From Alphaproteobacteria bacterium (lineage in GTDB: Bacteria; Myxococcota_A; UBA796; GCA-2862545), in assembly GCA_020632915.1 (NCBI GenBank), contig JACKEP010000023.1, positions 23,131 to 87,130 on the forward strand: a stretch of 64,000 bases of DNA, in the 5' to 3' direction. A program made the translations under genes and the position numbers. Position 1 is the first letter of the stretch. Every line of letters begins with the position of its first letter. Below the pieces are notes generated by a model that was not told where the DNA came from, made no database searches, and saw only the letters and a list, made by a program, of their open reading frames with translations. Positions 27,476 to 37,186 of this stretch are shown here, in pieces.

Positions 27476-27880
27476 ATGGCGGGGTACGCGGGGACGCCGC
27501 TCGTGCGCAAGCTCGGCATCGCTGCCGGTGCGTCGGTGTGCGCGATCGACGCGCCGGCGACCTACCGCGACCTCCTCGAGCCGCTGCCCCCCGATGTCCG
27601 TTGGCCCGATGTGGCGGACGCCGCGGTCGACCTCGTCCACGTGTTCGTCACCCGGCGCGACGCGCTCGCCGCGCACCTCGTCACGCTCCGTGCAGCGCTC
27701 CGACCCGACGCGGTGGTGTGGGTGAGCTGGCCGAAGAAGGCCTCGAAGGTGCCCACCGACGTCACCGAGGACGTCGTGCGCGCCGAGGCCTTGCCGCTGG
27801 GCTTCGTCGACGTCAAGGTCTGCGCCGTGGACGCGGTGTGGTCGGGGCTCAAGCTGGTGGTGCGCAAGGCGCTGCGGTGA
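27476..27880 (+). CDS. DUF3052 family protein
   Basis: This is a 134-residue protein matching the short DUF3052 family: AGYAGTPLVRKLGIAAGASV at the start, a Rossmann-like alternation, and DAVVWVSWPKKASK near residue 85 followed by VWSGLKLVVRK at the end. The family is small and cytoplasmic with no assigned activity. The ATG at 27476 has GGGAGGGG upstream. A GNAT gene follows 16 bases later, so the two form an operon. Confidence 0.85.
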   Translation: MAGYAGTPLVRKLGIAAGASVCAIDAPATYRDLLEPLPPDVRWPDVADAAVDLVHVFVTRRDALAAHLVTLRAALRPDAVVWVSWPKKASKVPTDVTEDVVRAEALPLGFVDVKVCAVDAVWSGLKLVVRKALR

Positions 27881-27896
27881 CGCGCGCGGAGGGTCG

Positions 27897-28670
27897 ATGG
27901 ACCGACGGTTCGAGGCCGCCATGGGCGACCTGTTCTGGGTGCCGCACGACGTCGTCGTGGTCGATCGATCCGATGTCCTCTACACCTTCGGGCGCCGCCC
28001 GGTGGAGGCCCACCACCAGGTGCTGCGCGTGCGCGCGAGCGCCGACGCGGTGCCGGCGCTGGTCGCCGAGGTCGATCGCGTCCACGGCACCAAGCCGTCC
28101 AGGTGGCAGCTGGCGGATCCGTCCTGGCAGCCCAGCTTCGCACGCCACCTCGACGCCCACGGCTGGCGGTCGCGGCGGGACTACCGGCTCCGGGTGACCG
28201 GGGTCGGGCGTCGCATCCCGGTGTCCCGCGACGTCGACGCCGTCGTGGTGCACGACCGCGCCACGTTCGACGCCTTCCTCACCGTGGCGCGCGCGGCGTT
28301 CCCGCCGGGGCCCACGCTGTCCGAGGACGACCTCGTCCAGCAGCTCGCCGACTGCACGGCGCCCGGCGCGCGCATCCGCCGGGTCGTGGCGTTCCACCGG
28401 GCCACGGGCGCGCCGGTGAGCGCTGGGGCGGTGACGGTCTGCCCCGAGCCCGGCGTGGGCCTGCTCTGGGGCGGCGGCACGGTGCCCGAGGCGCGCGGTC
28501 GGGGAGCCTACCGGGCCGTCCTCGCCACGCGGCTCGCGGTCGCGCAGGCGGCCGGCTGCACCCACGTGGGCTTGTACGCCAACCCGGAGACGAGCGAGCC
28601 GATCGTGGCCGCGCTGGGGTTCGATGCCTTCGGGCTGCTGCGGGTGTGGGATCGCGCCGGCGAGGGGTGA
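27897..28670 (+). CDS. GNAT family N-acetyltransferase
   Basis: This is a 257-residue protein. The C-terminal half is a GNAT fold: GLLWGGGTVPEARGRGAYRAVLATRLAVAQ with the acetyl-CoA pyrophosphate-binding R-G-R-G-A at about 197-201, then ALGFDAFG near the end. The N-terminal 110 residues (WQPSFARHLDAHGW) look like a degenerate second GNAT-like half. The substrate is unknown. GGAGG lies just before ATG 27897. It is co-transcribed with the DUF3052 gene. Confidence 0.82.
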   Translation: MDRRFEAAMGDLFWVPHDVVVVDRSDVLYTFGRRPVEAHHQVLRVRASADAVPALVAEVDRVHGTKPSRWQLADPSWQPSFARHLDAHGWRSRRDYRLRVTGVGRRIPVSRDVDAVVVHDRATFDAFLTVARAAFPPGPTLSEDDLVQQLADCTAPGARIRRVVAFHRATGAPVSAGAVTVCPEPGVGLLWGGGTVPEARGRGAYRAVLATRLAVAQAAGCTHVGLYANPETSEPIVAALGFDAFGLLRVWDRAGEG

Positions 28671-28754
28671 CGGCGTCGGTCGGTAGGCGATCGGGTCTCG
28701 GGTGGTGCATGCTGGGGTCCCTGTGCGACCCGCCCCGTCGTCCCCGGAGGCCGC

Positions 28755-31700
28755 GTGTCCTGGAACCGTCTCGCTGCGGGCGTCGCCGTCTGCACCGTCG
28801 TCGTCGCGGCGACCCGCGGAGGCTGGCGGTCCACGCCCGCCGAGCCGCCGCCTGAGGTCATGCCAGCGCCGACCCACGACCCGTCCACCTGGCAGGCCCG
28901 CGTGCAGCGCTGGGTCGCGAGAGACGCGGCGGACGTGTTCGAGGCGCCCGACGGGCTGTGGATCCGCCACGCCGCAGGTGGTGCGGTGCGCGTCGACGTC
29001 GCGGGGGTGGCCCACCTGGTGGAGGATGTCGACGACACCGAGGTCGCGGCGCTGTCGACGGTCGGGGTGCTGCAGGGGTCGACCCGGGGGCGGCTCGGCG
29101 CGCCGACGGTGGGGTCCGGACCGTGTCGACAGGGAGACCGCGACGGCTGCGTGCGCGCGGCCCGCGTCGACCAGGGCGCGGTCACCACGTGGTGGGAGCA
29201 CGCCGCGGGCGGGCTGGAGCAGGGCTGGACGGTCCCCGCGCCGGTCGGCTCGGGTCCACTCGTGGTCGAGGTCGCCGTGGACGGCGCGATCGCCTGGGTC
29301 GAGGAGGGCACGCTGCGCCTGGGGGAGCCGGACGGCGGCTGGGTCGCCGACGCCGTGGCCGCGTGGGACGCCGACGGCGTGGCGCTCGACGTCGACCCCG
29401 AGGTCACCGGGGAGGGCTTTGCCCTGCGGGTGGACGTCGGCGAGGCGCGCTGGCCGGTCACCGTCGATCCGGTGTGGCGTCCGTGGAACAAGTACCGGCA
29501 GGGGCGCGGTGACCACGACGGCCTGGGTCACGCGGTCGCCCTGGCAGGAGACGTGGACGAGGACGGCTACGACGACGCCTTGCTGGGGGCGCCCGGGTTC
29601 AGCGGATCGGCGGCGTCGCAGGGGCGCGTCTACCTGTTCCGCGGGGGGCCCGGTGGCCTCGCGACGGTGCCGTCGCAGGTGTGGACCGGGGTGGCTGCCG
29701 GCGACGGGCTCGGGTCCACGCTCGCGTTCCTGGGCGACGTCGACGGCGACGGTCACGTCGACGCCGCCTTCGGCGCGCCGGGCACGACGTCGACGCTGAC
29801 ACACCAGGGCGCGGTGTGGATCGTGCACGGCACGGGCACCGGTCTGGCGCCGGCGGCGCAGGTCGCGCTGCTCGGCCACGACGCGGACCGGTACTTCGGC
29901 AGCGTGCTGTCGACGGCCGGCGACGTCAACGGCGACGGGTACGCCGACGTGCTCGTCGGCTCCGACCGTGTGGGCCGCATCTCGACGCGCATCGACGAGG
30001 TCCAGCTGCACGTGGGGGGTGCCGGGGGCATGTCGCCGACCCCGCTGAGCACGTGGAGCCTGGGCCGCTTCAACCGCGACCACGCTTTCGCCGGCCTCGG
30101 GGACGTGGACGGTGACGGCTTCGACGACATGGCCCTGGTGCAGGCCGTACCCCTCAACCGGTGGGCCCTGCAGCTGTACCGCGGCGGCCCGTCCGGTCCT
30201 GCCGCGGTGCCGGATCTGGAGCGCGACCTGAGCCTGGGCACCGGAACGGTCACCGGCATGGACGTCGACGGCGACGGCCTGAGCGACGTCATCACGGCGT
30301 TGTATGGCACCCTGTCGGTGTGGCGCGGAGAGGCGGGCGGGCTGGCGACCACGCCCGAGCGCCTCTCGGCGATCTACGCGGGCGACATCAGGGTGCTGGC
30401 CGGCGGGGGCGATCTGGACGGCGACGGACGCGCCGACCTGCTGGTGGGTTCGCCCGGCCAGGGCGGCTACGACCAGGGCGCGGTCGTGCTCATCGCGGGC
30501 ACCGCCACGGGCCTGTCGCCCGATCCGATCGCCTTCTGGGACGGTGGCGCCGCCCGCGTATCGCTCGGCGCCGCGTTGGCGATCGGAGACGCTGACGGTG
30601 ACGGCATCGACGACGCCGTGCTGGGCGGGCCGTCCATGGTCGTGGACGACACCGGCGACCACTTCGATCCGGGTGTCCTGGGCCGCGGGGCGGTGTGGTG
30701 GGTGCGCGGCGCGCCCGGGGGTCCGGCCCACCGTCGGTCCACCTTCCCGGTTGCGGGTGCGTTCCCCGCGACGGCCGTCGGCGACGTCGACGGGGACGGA
30801 CGCATCGATCTGACGGCCCCGTTCAGCGGGCTGTACTGGCAGGCCGGCACGGCGGACGGGATGGCGTGGCCACCGGTGGAGACGTCACCGACGCTGGCGG
30901 GCGGGAGCGCGTGGAGGCCGCTCGTCCTCGTCGGCTGCGATGTCGATGGCGACGGCTTCAGCGACGTCGTCGGCACGGACGCCACGGACGCCGCGTGGCT
31001 GCGGGGCACGCCGTCCGGCCCTGGCAGCGTCGCGGAGCCGCTGGCCGTCTCCGTGGCGGGCCAGCGGGCCGTCGACGTGCACTGTCTGGGGGACCTCGAT
31101 GGCGATGGCGCCGAGGAGTTCCTGGTGGTCGAGCGGGTGCCCTCCGGGTCCTTCTCCCGCGTGAGCCCCGTCCTCTGGCAGGGCGGCGACCCGCCTGTGA
31201 GCACCGGCGTCGAGCTGCAGCCCACCCAGGCCGCGACGTGTGGCGGCCTGTGCCGGGTGCAGTCCTTCGTCGCGGCGGAGCGTGTCGACGTCAACGGGGA
31301 CGGGTTGAAGGACGTCGTGCTCGCCGATCAGGATCGTCGGCAGCTGGCGGTGTGGTGGGGCGGCCCCCTCCCGTTGTCCGCCGTCGCCGACCAGGTGGTG
31401 GCGCCCCGTCCGATCGGGAGCGCCTTCGGCAAGGCCCTGTGGGCCGGTGGTGACGTGGACGGAGACGGCTTCGACGACGTGCTCGTGGCGGCGACCTCCG
31501 GCACGGCCCAGGGCGGCATCCTCTACGTCGTGCGCGGTAGCCCCTCGGGGCTCGTGGCGGTGGCGGATCGGGTCCTGGAGGCACCGTACGGCATCAACGC
31601 CGACCACGGCTTCTTCGGGGGTGTCGGAGACGTCGACGGCGACGGCTTCGGGGACGTCCTCATCGCTCCGATCTGGCAGTCGGCGCCGATCACGGAGCGT

Positions 31701-31967
31701 CCGCGTCCATTCCTCGGTGTGTTGCGCGGGGGGCCGTCCGGCCTCGCCACGCACCCCTGGTGGGTGGGGCCGGTCGGCCTGTACGCCGCAGGGGTCGCGC
31801 CGGTGGGCGACGCCGACGGCGATGGCTTCGACGACGTGGTGGTGGTCACGTCCGGGACGCTGGACCCCCTCGACCCCTGGAACGTGGTCCGTCCGCGGGT
31901 GTCGGGCCAGGGCTACCTGTTCCGCGGCGGCCCGTCCGGCATGACCCTGGCGCCGCCGCAGCCCTGA
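28755..31967 (+). CDS. Giant secreted protein with 14 FG-GAP repeats (paralogue A)
   Basis: This is a 1070-residue protein. A signal-anchor-like N-terminus (about 5-20) is followed by a roughly 230-residue domain with the markers VDQGAVTTWWEHAAGGLEQGW and ARWPVTVDPVW. The rest consists of 14 FG-GAP-type repeats built on D-x-D-G-D-G calcium loops, enough for two seven-bladed propellers. It is likely surface exposed and calcium dependent, acting in adhesion or binding; this is inference from the family. GTG 28755 follows GGAGG. The next gene is a full-length tandem paralogue with the same domain order and the same repeat number. Confidence 0.85.
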   Translation: MSWNRLAAGVAVCTVVVAATRGGWRSTPAEPPPEVMPAPTHDPSTWQARVQRWVARDAADVFEAPDGLWIRHAAGGAVRVDVAGVAHLVEDVDDTEVAALSTVGVLQGSTRGRLGAPTVGSGPCRQGDRDGCVRAARVDQGAVTTWWEHAAGGLEQGWTVPAPVGSGPLVVEVAVDGAIAWVEEGTLRLGEPDGGWVADAVAAWDADGVALDVDPEVTGEGFALRVDVGEARWPVTVDPVWRPWNKYRQGRGDHDGLGHAVALAGDVDEDGYDDALLGAPGFSGSAASQGRVYLFRGGPGGLATVPSQVWTGVAAGDGLGSTLAFLGDVDGDGHVDAAFGAPGTTSTLTHQGAVWIVHGTGTGLAPAAQVALLGHDADRYFGSVLSTAGDVNGDGYADVLVGSDRVGRISTRIDEVQLHVGGAGGMSPTPLSTWSLGRFNRDHAFAGLGDVDGDGFDDMALVQAVPLNRWALQLYRGGPSGPAAVPDLERDLSLGTGTVTGMDVDGDGLSDVITALYGTLSVWRGEAGGLATTPERLSAIYAGDIRVLAGGGDLDGDGRADLLVGSPGQGGYDQGAVVLIAGTATGLSPDPIAFWDGGAARVSLGAALAIGDADGDGIDDAVLGGPSMVVDDTGDHFDPGVLGRGAVWWVRGAPGGPAHRRSTFPVAGAFPATAVGDVDGDGRIDLTAPFSGLYWQAGTADGMAWPPVETSPTLAGGSAWRPLVLVGCDVDGDGFSDVVGTDATDAAWLRGTPSGPGSVAEPLAVSVAGQRAVDVHCLGDLDGDGAEEFLVVERVPSGSFSRVSPVLWQGGDPPVSTGVELQPTQAATCGGLCRVQSFVAAERVDVNGDGLKDVVLADQDRRQLAVWWGGPLPLSAVADQVVAPRPIGSAFGKALWAGGDVDGDGFDDVLVAATSGTAQGGILYVVRGSPSGLVAVADRVLEAPYGINADHGFFGGVGDVDGDGFGDVLIAPIWQSAPITERPRPFLGVLRGGPSGLATHPWWVGPVGLYAAGVAPVGDADGDGFDDVVVVTSGTLDPLDPWNVVRPRVSGQGYLFRGGPSGMTLAPPQP

Positions 31968-32048
31968 CGCCGGCCTTGCGGGTGGCGCCGCTTCGCTCGT
32001 ACGGTGGTCGCGCGTGCGCTCCTGTCCCGGCGCGCGCGGGGGGTGATC

Positions 32049-35000
32049 ATGTCGGTACGACCCGCAGGGCGCGGTGTCGCGCTCGCGTTCGTCGTCGTGG
32101 GGGTGGCCGTGGCGTCCGGTCGCGCGAGCACGCCGTCCACCGTGCCCGCAACCGATGTCCGGGCGGGCGCGGCCGTGGAGACCCCGCACGCGCCGACCGC
32201 GTGGCACGCCGCGGTGGCCCGCACGCTGGCGCGGGATGCCGCCGATGTGCAGCGGGGTGGCGACGGCCTCTGGGTCCGTCACGCGGGCGGCCTGGCGATG
32301 CGGCTGGACGACGATGGCGTCGCGCACCTCGTGCTGGGTGCGGACGACGCGCCGGTCGCGCGCATGGCGACGGTGGCGGTGTCCCAGGGGGACGTCCCGG
32401 CTCCGCTGTCGCCGGCCACCGTCGCCGTCGGTCCCTGTCGCGCGGGCACGGGCCCGTCGTGCGTCCACCGCGCCGACGCCGACCAGGGCGCCGTCGTCTC
32501 GTGGTGGCGCCACGCGCCCGCCGGCATCGAGCAGGGCTGGACGGTGCCGTCACCACGCGGCGCGGGGCCGCTGCGCCTCGACGTGCGGGTGGACGGGGCG
32601 CGCACGTCGTCGATCGACGGCACGCTGCACGTGGGCGACCCGGTGCACGGCCTCGTCGCCGACGCGGCCTCGGCCTGGGACGCCGACGGCGTGGCGCTCG
32701 CGGTGCGCGAGGAGGTCACCGACGACGGCTTCGCGCTGGTCGTCGACGTCGACGACGCCCGGTGGCCCGTCACGGTCGACCCGGTCTGGCGACCCTGGTC
32801 CGGCCTGATCCGCGACCTCCAGCCGTCCAGCGCGTTCGGCCGCGCGGTGGCGCTCGCGGGCGACGTCAACGGTGACGGCTTCGCGGACGCCCTCGTCGGG
32901 GCCCCCGCCTTCGACGGCGCCGCCCAGGCCCAGGGCCGGGTCTACCTGTTCCTCGGGGGTCCGGCGGGCCTGGCCACCACGCCCGCGCAGACGTGGACCG
33001 GCCTCGGCGCCGGCGACGCGCTCGGCCAGACGGTGGTCTGGGCCGGCGACCTCGACGGGGACGGCCACGTCGACGCTGCCTTCGGAGCGCCGGGTGGCGG
33101 CACCGGCCTGCGCGAGGGCGCGGTGTGGGTGCTCCACGGCACGGGCGCGGGTCTGGAGGCCACGCCTCGCGCGCTGCTGCTCGGCACCGGCGCGGACCGC
33201 TACGCCGGCACGCTGCTGGCGCCCGCCGGCGACGTCGACGGGGACGGCTACGACGACCTGCTCGTCGGCTCGCACGTGCAGCTGCGCACCCGCCGCAACG
33301 ACGAGGTGCTCCTGTTCCGCGGGTCGCCCACGGGCCTCGACCCGGCGGCGGCCACGCGCCTCGATCTGGGTGCCGGCACCGGCAAGGCGCGGTTCGCGGG
33401 CGTCGGCGACATCGACGGGGACGGCTACGACGACGTCGCCGTCGGTGCGTTCGGGGGGCCGTCGGGGGGTCGCCTGGAGCTGTACCGCGGCGGCCCGACC
33501 GGTCCCGACGTGGTGCCGTCGTCCACCACGTCGCTCGGGGTCCGGTCCCACGCGATCACGGGCGCCGACGTGGACGGGGACGGCTTCGCGGACGTGGTGG
33601 TCGCCAACGAGCAGCGGCTCCAGGTGTTCCGCGGCAGCGCCGCCGGTCTCGTCGCCCCGCCCGAGGTCGTACCCGTGGCGCTCTACCCGGCGATCACCAC
33701 GCTCGCGGGCGGCGCCGATGTGGACGGCGACGGCTACGGCGACCTGCTCGTCGCCGGGGCCGGCGAGCGCAACGGCGGCCAGGGTGAGGTGCTCCTGCTG
33801 CGGGGCACGGCGGCCGGGCTCGACCCCACGCCCGCCGCGTTCTGGGAGGGCGACGCGTGGCAGGTGCACCTGGGTGACGCCCTGGCGCTCGGTGACGTCG
33901 ACGGCGATGGCCTGTCCGACGCGCTCCTCGGCGGCCCTGGCGACGTGGCCGCCGACACCGGCTTCGGCTTCGATCCCGAGTCCGGATCGCCCGGCGTGGC
34001 CTGGCTCGTCCGCGGCGCGATCGGGGGCCCGCGCCACCGGCACGCCACCTTCCCGTCGGCCTGGGCGTCCGACGCCGCGGTGGTGGTCGACCTCGATCAG
34101 GACGGGCGGGGCGATCTCGTCACCGCGCGTGGCCTGCCGTCGTTCCGCGCCGAGCTCGTCGTGCAGCGGGGCACGGCCACCGGCTTCGACGCCCGCGAGC
34201 TCACCCGCCCGCTCGCCACGACGGCCGGCATCCGGTGGTGGCCTGCGAGCCTCGACGGCTGTGACGTCGACGGCGATGGCCTCGCCGACCTGGTCGGCGT
34301 CGATCCGCGCGAGGTCACCGCCAGCTCCGGGAGCTACACCGGGCTCCTCGCGGTGCTGCGCGGCGGTCCGAGCGGCCCCGGGGGCCCCCTCGTCGCGCTC
34401 GACGGGGGCACGCCCGCCCAGGCCCACGTCGCCGTGACGTGCGCCGGCGATCTCGACGGTGACGGAGACAGCGAGCTCGTGGTGCAGGACGTCCAGGGCG
34501 GCGCCGGCCACCTCTGGCTGTGGTGGGGCGGCAGCCCGCCCGTGCCCTCGGGGCTGGAGCTCGACGGCTGCACGGGGGGCTGCCCGCTCGCCGACGGCAC
34601 GCTGCTCGGCCACGGCATGGATCTCGACGGGGATGGCTTCGACGACCTCGCCCTCGGCACGGCGGGCACCGCCACGGTGCGGGTGTGGCGTGGCGGTCCG
34701 ACCTTCCGTCCCGACCTGCCCGACCAGCTCGTGACCCCGACCGGCCTCGGCACCGGCTTCGGCCAGGCGGTGCGCGCCGCTGGGGACGTCGACGGCGACG
34801 GCTTCGCCGACCTGCTCGTGTCGGGCACGTCCGGCGGGGGTGGGGCGCTGTACCTGCTGCACGGCGACGCCAGCGGCGTCGACCCGGTGCCGGACCGGCT
34901 GCTCGACGCGCCGCTCGGATCCGAGGTGCTCCACGGTGCGTTCGCCGGGCTCGGCGACGTCGACGGTGACGGCCTCGACGACGTGGTCGTCGCGCCGTCG

Positions 35001-35276
35001 TGGGCGCCGCGTGACGCTGTGGTCCACCCGCGACCCGGCATCGCCGTGCTCCGGGGCACGCCGCAGGGGCTGGCGCGACGGCCGTGGTGGATCGGACCCG
35101 TGGGCCTCACGGTGTCGCGCGTGCTGCCCGTGGGCGACGTCGACGGCGATGGCCACGCGGACGCCGCGTTCCTGGTCGGCTTCGCCGAGGACGGGCTCAA
35201 CCCGTGGGGCACGGCGTCGCAGGGCTACCTCTTCCGGGGCACGTCGACCGGGCTCGTGCAGGTGCCGGCGCGCTGA
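32049..35276 (+). CDS. Giant secreted protein with 14 FG-GAP repeats (paralogue B)
   Basis: This is a 1075-residue tandem paralogue of the preceding gene, 81 bases downstream. It has a signal peptide (about 8-24), then the same N-terminal domain (ADQGAVVSWWRHAPAGIEQGW, ARWPVTVDPVW) and again 14 repeats starting at GDVNGDGFADALVGAP and ending at GDVDGDGHADAAF. Repeats can be matched one to one with paralogue A, including odd ones such as CDVDGDG and GDLDGDGDSE. The ATG at 32049 follows GGGGGTG. It probably arose by gene duplication with subsequent divergence. Confidence 0.85.
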   Translation: MSVRPAGRGVALAFVVVGVAVASGRASTPSTVPATDVRAGAAVETPHAPTAWHAAVARTLARDAADVQRGGDGLWVRHAGGLAMRLDDDGVAHLVLGADDAPVARMATVAVSQGDVPAPLSPATVAVGPCRAGTGPSCVHRADADQGAVVSWWRHAPAGIEQGWTVPSPRGAGPLRLDVRVDGARTSSIDGTLHVGDPVHGLVADAASAWDADGVALAVREEVTDDGFALVVDVDDARWPVTVDPVWRPWSGLIRDLQPSSAFGRAVALAGDVNGDGFADALVGAPAFDGAAQAQGRVYLFLGGPAGLATTPAQTWTGLGAGDALGQTVVWAGDLDGDGHVDAAFGAPGGGTGLREGAVWVLHGTGAGLEATPRALLLGTGADRYAGTLLAPAGDVDGDGYDDLLVGSHVQLRTRRNDEVLLFRGSPTGLDPAAATRLDLGAGTGKARFAGVGDIDGDGYDDVAVGAFGGPSGGRLELYRGGPTGPDVVPSSTTSLGVRSHAITGADVDGDGFADVVVANEQRLQVFRGSAAGLVAPPEVVPVALYPAITTLAGGADVDGDGYGDLLVAGAGERNGGQGEVLLLRGTAAGLDPTPAAFWEGDAWQVHLGDALALGDVDGDGLSDALLGGPGDVAADTGFGFDPESGSPGVAWLVRGAIGGPRHRHATFPSAWASDAAVVVDLDQDGRGDLVTARGLPSFRAELVVQRGTATGFDARELTRPLATTAGIRWWPASLDGCDVDGDGLADLVGVDPREVTASSGSYTGLLAVLRGGPSGPGGPLVALDGGTPAQAHVAVTCAGDLDGDGDSELVVQDVQGGAGHLWLWWGGSPPVPSGLELDGCTGGCPLADGTLLGHGMDLDGDGFDDLALGTAGTATVRVWRGGPTFRPDLPDQLVTPTGLGTGFGQAVRAAGDVDGDGFADLLVSGTSGGGGALYLLHGDASGVDPVPDRLLDAPLGSEVLHGAFAGLGDVDGDGLDDVVVAPSWAPRDAVVHPRPGIAVLRGTPQGLARRPWWIGPVGLTVSRVLPVGDVDGDGHADAAFLVGFAEDGLNPWGTASQGYLFRGTSTGLVQVPAR

Positions 35277-35349
35277 TCGCGTCCACCCTCCTCGGGCGCG
35301 GTGCCGGTCGGGTGCCGCGCCCGATAGGCCGGGGCTTCGTGGAGGTCCC

Positions 35350-35841
35350 ATGGCCGACGATCGTCCGAAGTCCCCTGCACCGCTGGCGGTCGTCGCCGCC
35401 GAGGTCGCGCCGCGCACCAAGCCGTCGAACTACCCCGCACCCTTCGCGGCCCGCATGGACGGGCGCACGAAGCGGGCGCTGGGCGACGTGTTCGGCCTGC
35501 GCAGCTTCGGGGTCAACCTCACGCGGCTCGCGCCCGGTGCGAGCTCGGCGCTGCGCCACGCCCACACCGTGCAGGACGAGCTGATCTACGTCCTCGAGGG
35601 CCACCCGTCCCTGCACACCGACGCCGGCCTCACCCGGCTCGCGCCCGGCATGTGCGCCGGGTTCCGCGGCGGGTCGGGCGACGCCCACCGGCTGGTCAAC
35701 GACTCCGACGCCGACGTGGTCTACCTGGAGATCGGCGACCGGCAGCCCGGGGACGGCGCCAGCTACCCGGACGACGATCTGGTCGCGACCCAGGTCGACG
35801 GCGGCTGGCGCTTCACCCACAAGGACGGCTCGGCGTATTGA
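35350..35841 (+). CDS. Cupin domain protein
   Basis: This is a 163-residue cytoplasmic protein with a single cupin barrel. Cupin motif 1 is G-x(5)-H-x-H-x(6)-E-x(5)-G, seen as GASSALRHAHTVQDELIYVLEG; motif 2 is seen as GMCAGFRGGSGDAHRLVN. The metal ligands His, His, Glu and the motif 2 His are all present. It probably binds a divalent metal and a small molecule. GGAGGT is only three bases from ATG 35350. Convergent with the next lipoprotein, 13 bases apart. Confidence 0.88.
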   Translation: MADDRPKSPAPLAVVAAEVAPRTKPSNYPAPFAARMDGRTKRALGDVFGLRSFGVNLTRLAPGASSALRHAHTVQDELIYVLEGHPSLHTDAGLTRLAPGMCAGFRGGSGDAHRLVNDSDADVVYLEIGDRQPGDGASYPDDDLVATQVDGGWRFTHKDGSAY

Positions 35842-35854
35842 GTCGAAGGCCGCC

Positions 35855-37093
35855 TCAGGGCGCCAGGGCGTCCACCGCCGCGCGGCAGCCGGCGTTCGTG
35901 GCGTAGGGGCCGGTCGACCGCCAGTCGACGGACCACAGCTCCCCCCACGTGCCGTGCAGCTGCAGGCCGTCGGTGGCCCGCGCGTGCGCGCCGCGGAACC
36001 AGTCCAGGGTGTCGACGCAGGCGCCGGCGACGTCGAGGGGGGGTGTGGCGGCGCAGGTGCCGGGGCCCGACACGGTGCCGTAGTCGGCGACGTCGGCGTC
36101 GGAGAACTGGCAGGCGCCCTCGGTGAAGCTGGCGACCGTCTGGCAGCCCAGGCTCACCCCGTCCGCGGCGGCCTCCTCCCAGAGCGGTCGTGTCCCGGCG
36201 GCGATGGCGTCGTCGCCGGCCCAGAAGCGCTCCGCGCAGTTCCACATCGCGAGCCCGACCCCGCCGGCACCGCGCAGGTCGCGGGCGTGGCGGTAGAGCG
36301 CGAGCGGCAGCGCACAGTCCTCCCCGGAGCCACGCGGGGGCGCGAGCCAGAGACAGTGCCCGCCCTCGAGGAGGATCGGCACGTCGAACGCCCGCGCGAA
36401 CAGGTCCATCACGTCGGTGTAGGCCTGCCCGAACACGGCGTCGCCCGGGTAGGGGAAGTCGTCCCGGTCGACGCGGAAGTGCAGCTCCGCGCCGTTGGTC
36501 ATCGTCGAGATCGAGAAGTACACGGCGGCGAGCGCGGGGTGACCGCGGACGGCCGGGCCGAGGTGGTCGACCAGGGCGTCGGACAGGTCCTGCTGGTAGG
36601 CCGCGTCCCACGGCAGGCACAGCGGGCCGCTGAACAGCGGGTCCTGCAGGTCGAACGTGGCGCACCGCGCGAGCCACGACGCGGGCAGGAACGGGCCCTG
36701 CGCGAGGCTGAGGATCGCCCGGCCGCCGCGCGCCTCGACGGCGTCGAGGTTGGCGACGATCGTGGCGGCCAGCGCGTCCATGTCGTCGCCGCACACGTCG
36801 AGGTGCATCCGCAGCAGCAGGCCGTCGGGTGCGCTCCAGTCCGCGATCTGCCCGCACGTGCGCACCGGGCCGGCGGACTCGAACCGGCCCCGCAGGACGA
36901 CGGGCGCGGTGTCGGTGTCGGGCACCGTGTCGGTGTGCACGACGGTGTCGGTGTCGGTGTCGACGACGGCGTCGGTGTCTGCGACGGGGTCGGTGTCGGG
37001 ATCGACGCTGCCGGGCGTCGTGGCGCACGCGAGGCACGCCAGAGACGCGACACGGGCCACCAGGCCCGGCACACCGTGGGGAACGAGGCGCAC
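35855..37093 (-). CDS. Lipoprotein with Asp-Thr linker and TIM-barrel-like domain
   Basis: This is a 412-residue protein. A type II signal peptide ends in lipobox ACLAC, followed by an Asp-Thr-Val-rich linker (about 27-55). The rest looks like a TIM barrel: MHLDVCGDDMDALAATIVANLDAVEARGG with a following beta strand AILSLAQGPF, then VYFSISTMTNGAELHF and PILLEGGHCLWLAP. The alternation and the acidic residues after strands suggest a glycoside-hydrolase-like or related fold, but no catalytic pair is certain. GTG 37093 follows GGAAGG. It is anchored at the cell surface or outer membrane. Confidence 0.65.
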   Translation of the reverse strand: MRLVPHGVPGLVARVASLACLACATTPGSVDPDTDPVADTDAVVDTDTDTVVHTDTVPDTDTAPVVLRGRFESAGPVRTCGQIADWSAPDGLLLRMHLDVCGDDMDALAATIVANLDAVEARGGRAILSLAQGPFLPASWLARCATFDLQDPLFSGPLCLPWDAAYQQDLSDALVDHLGPAVRGHPALAAVYFSISTMTNGAELHFRVDRDDFPYPGDAVFGQAYTDVMDLFARAFDVPILLEGGHCLWLAPPRGSGEDCALPLALYRHARDLRGAGGVGLAMWNCAERFWAGDDAIAAGTRPLWEEAAADGVSLGCQTVASFTEGACQFSDADVADYGTVSGPGTCAATPPLDVAGACVDTLDWFRGAHARATDGLQLHGTWGELWSVDWRSTGPYATNAGCRAAVDALAP

Positions 37094-37186
37094 GACACCT
37101 TCCAGGTGGGCCTCGTAGCGTGTTTGGGGCGGACACACGGGCGGGGAGGTGTCAGACTGGAGTAGTCCCGAACCCGGATCCGGTGG

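Noticed and set aside
37094..37153. GACACCT/AGGTGTC inverted repeat between divergent lipoprotein genes
   Set aside because: The arms are only 7 bp and 46 bases apart, too weak to support an operator.
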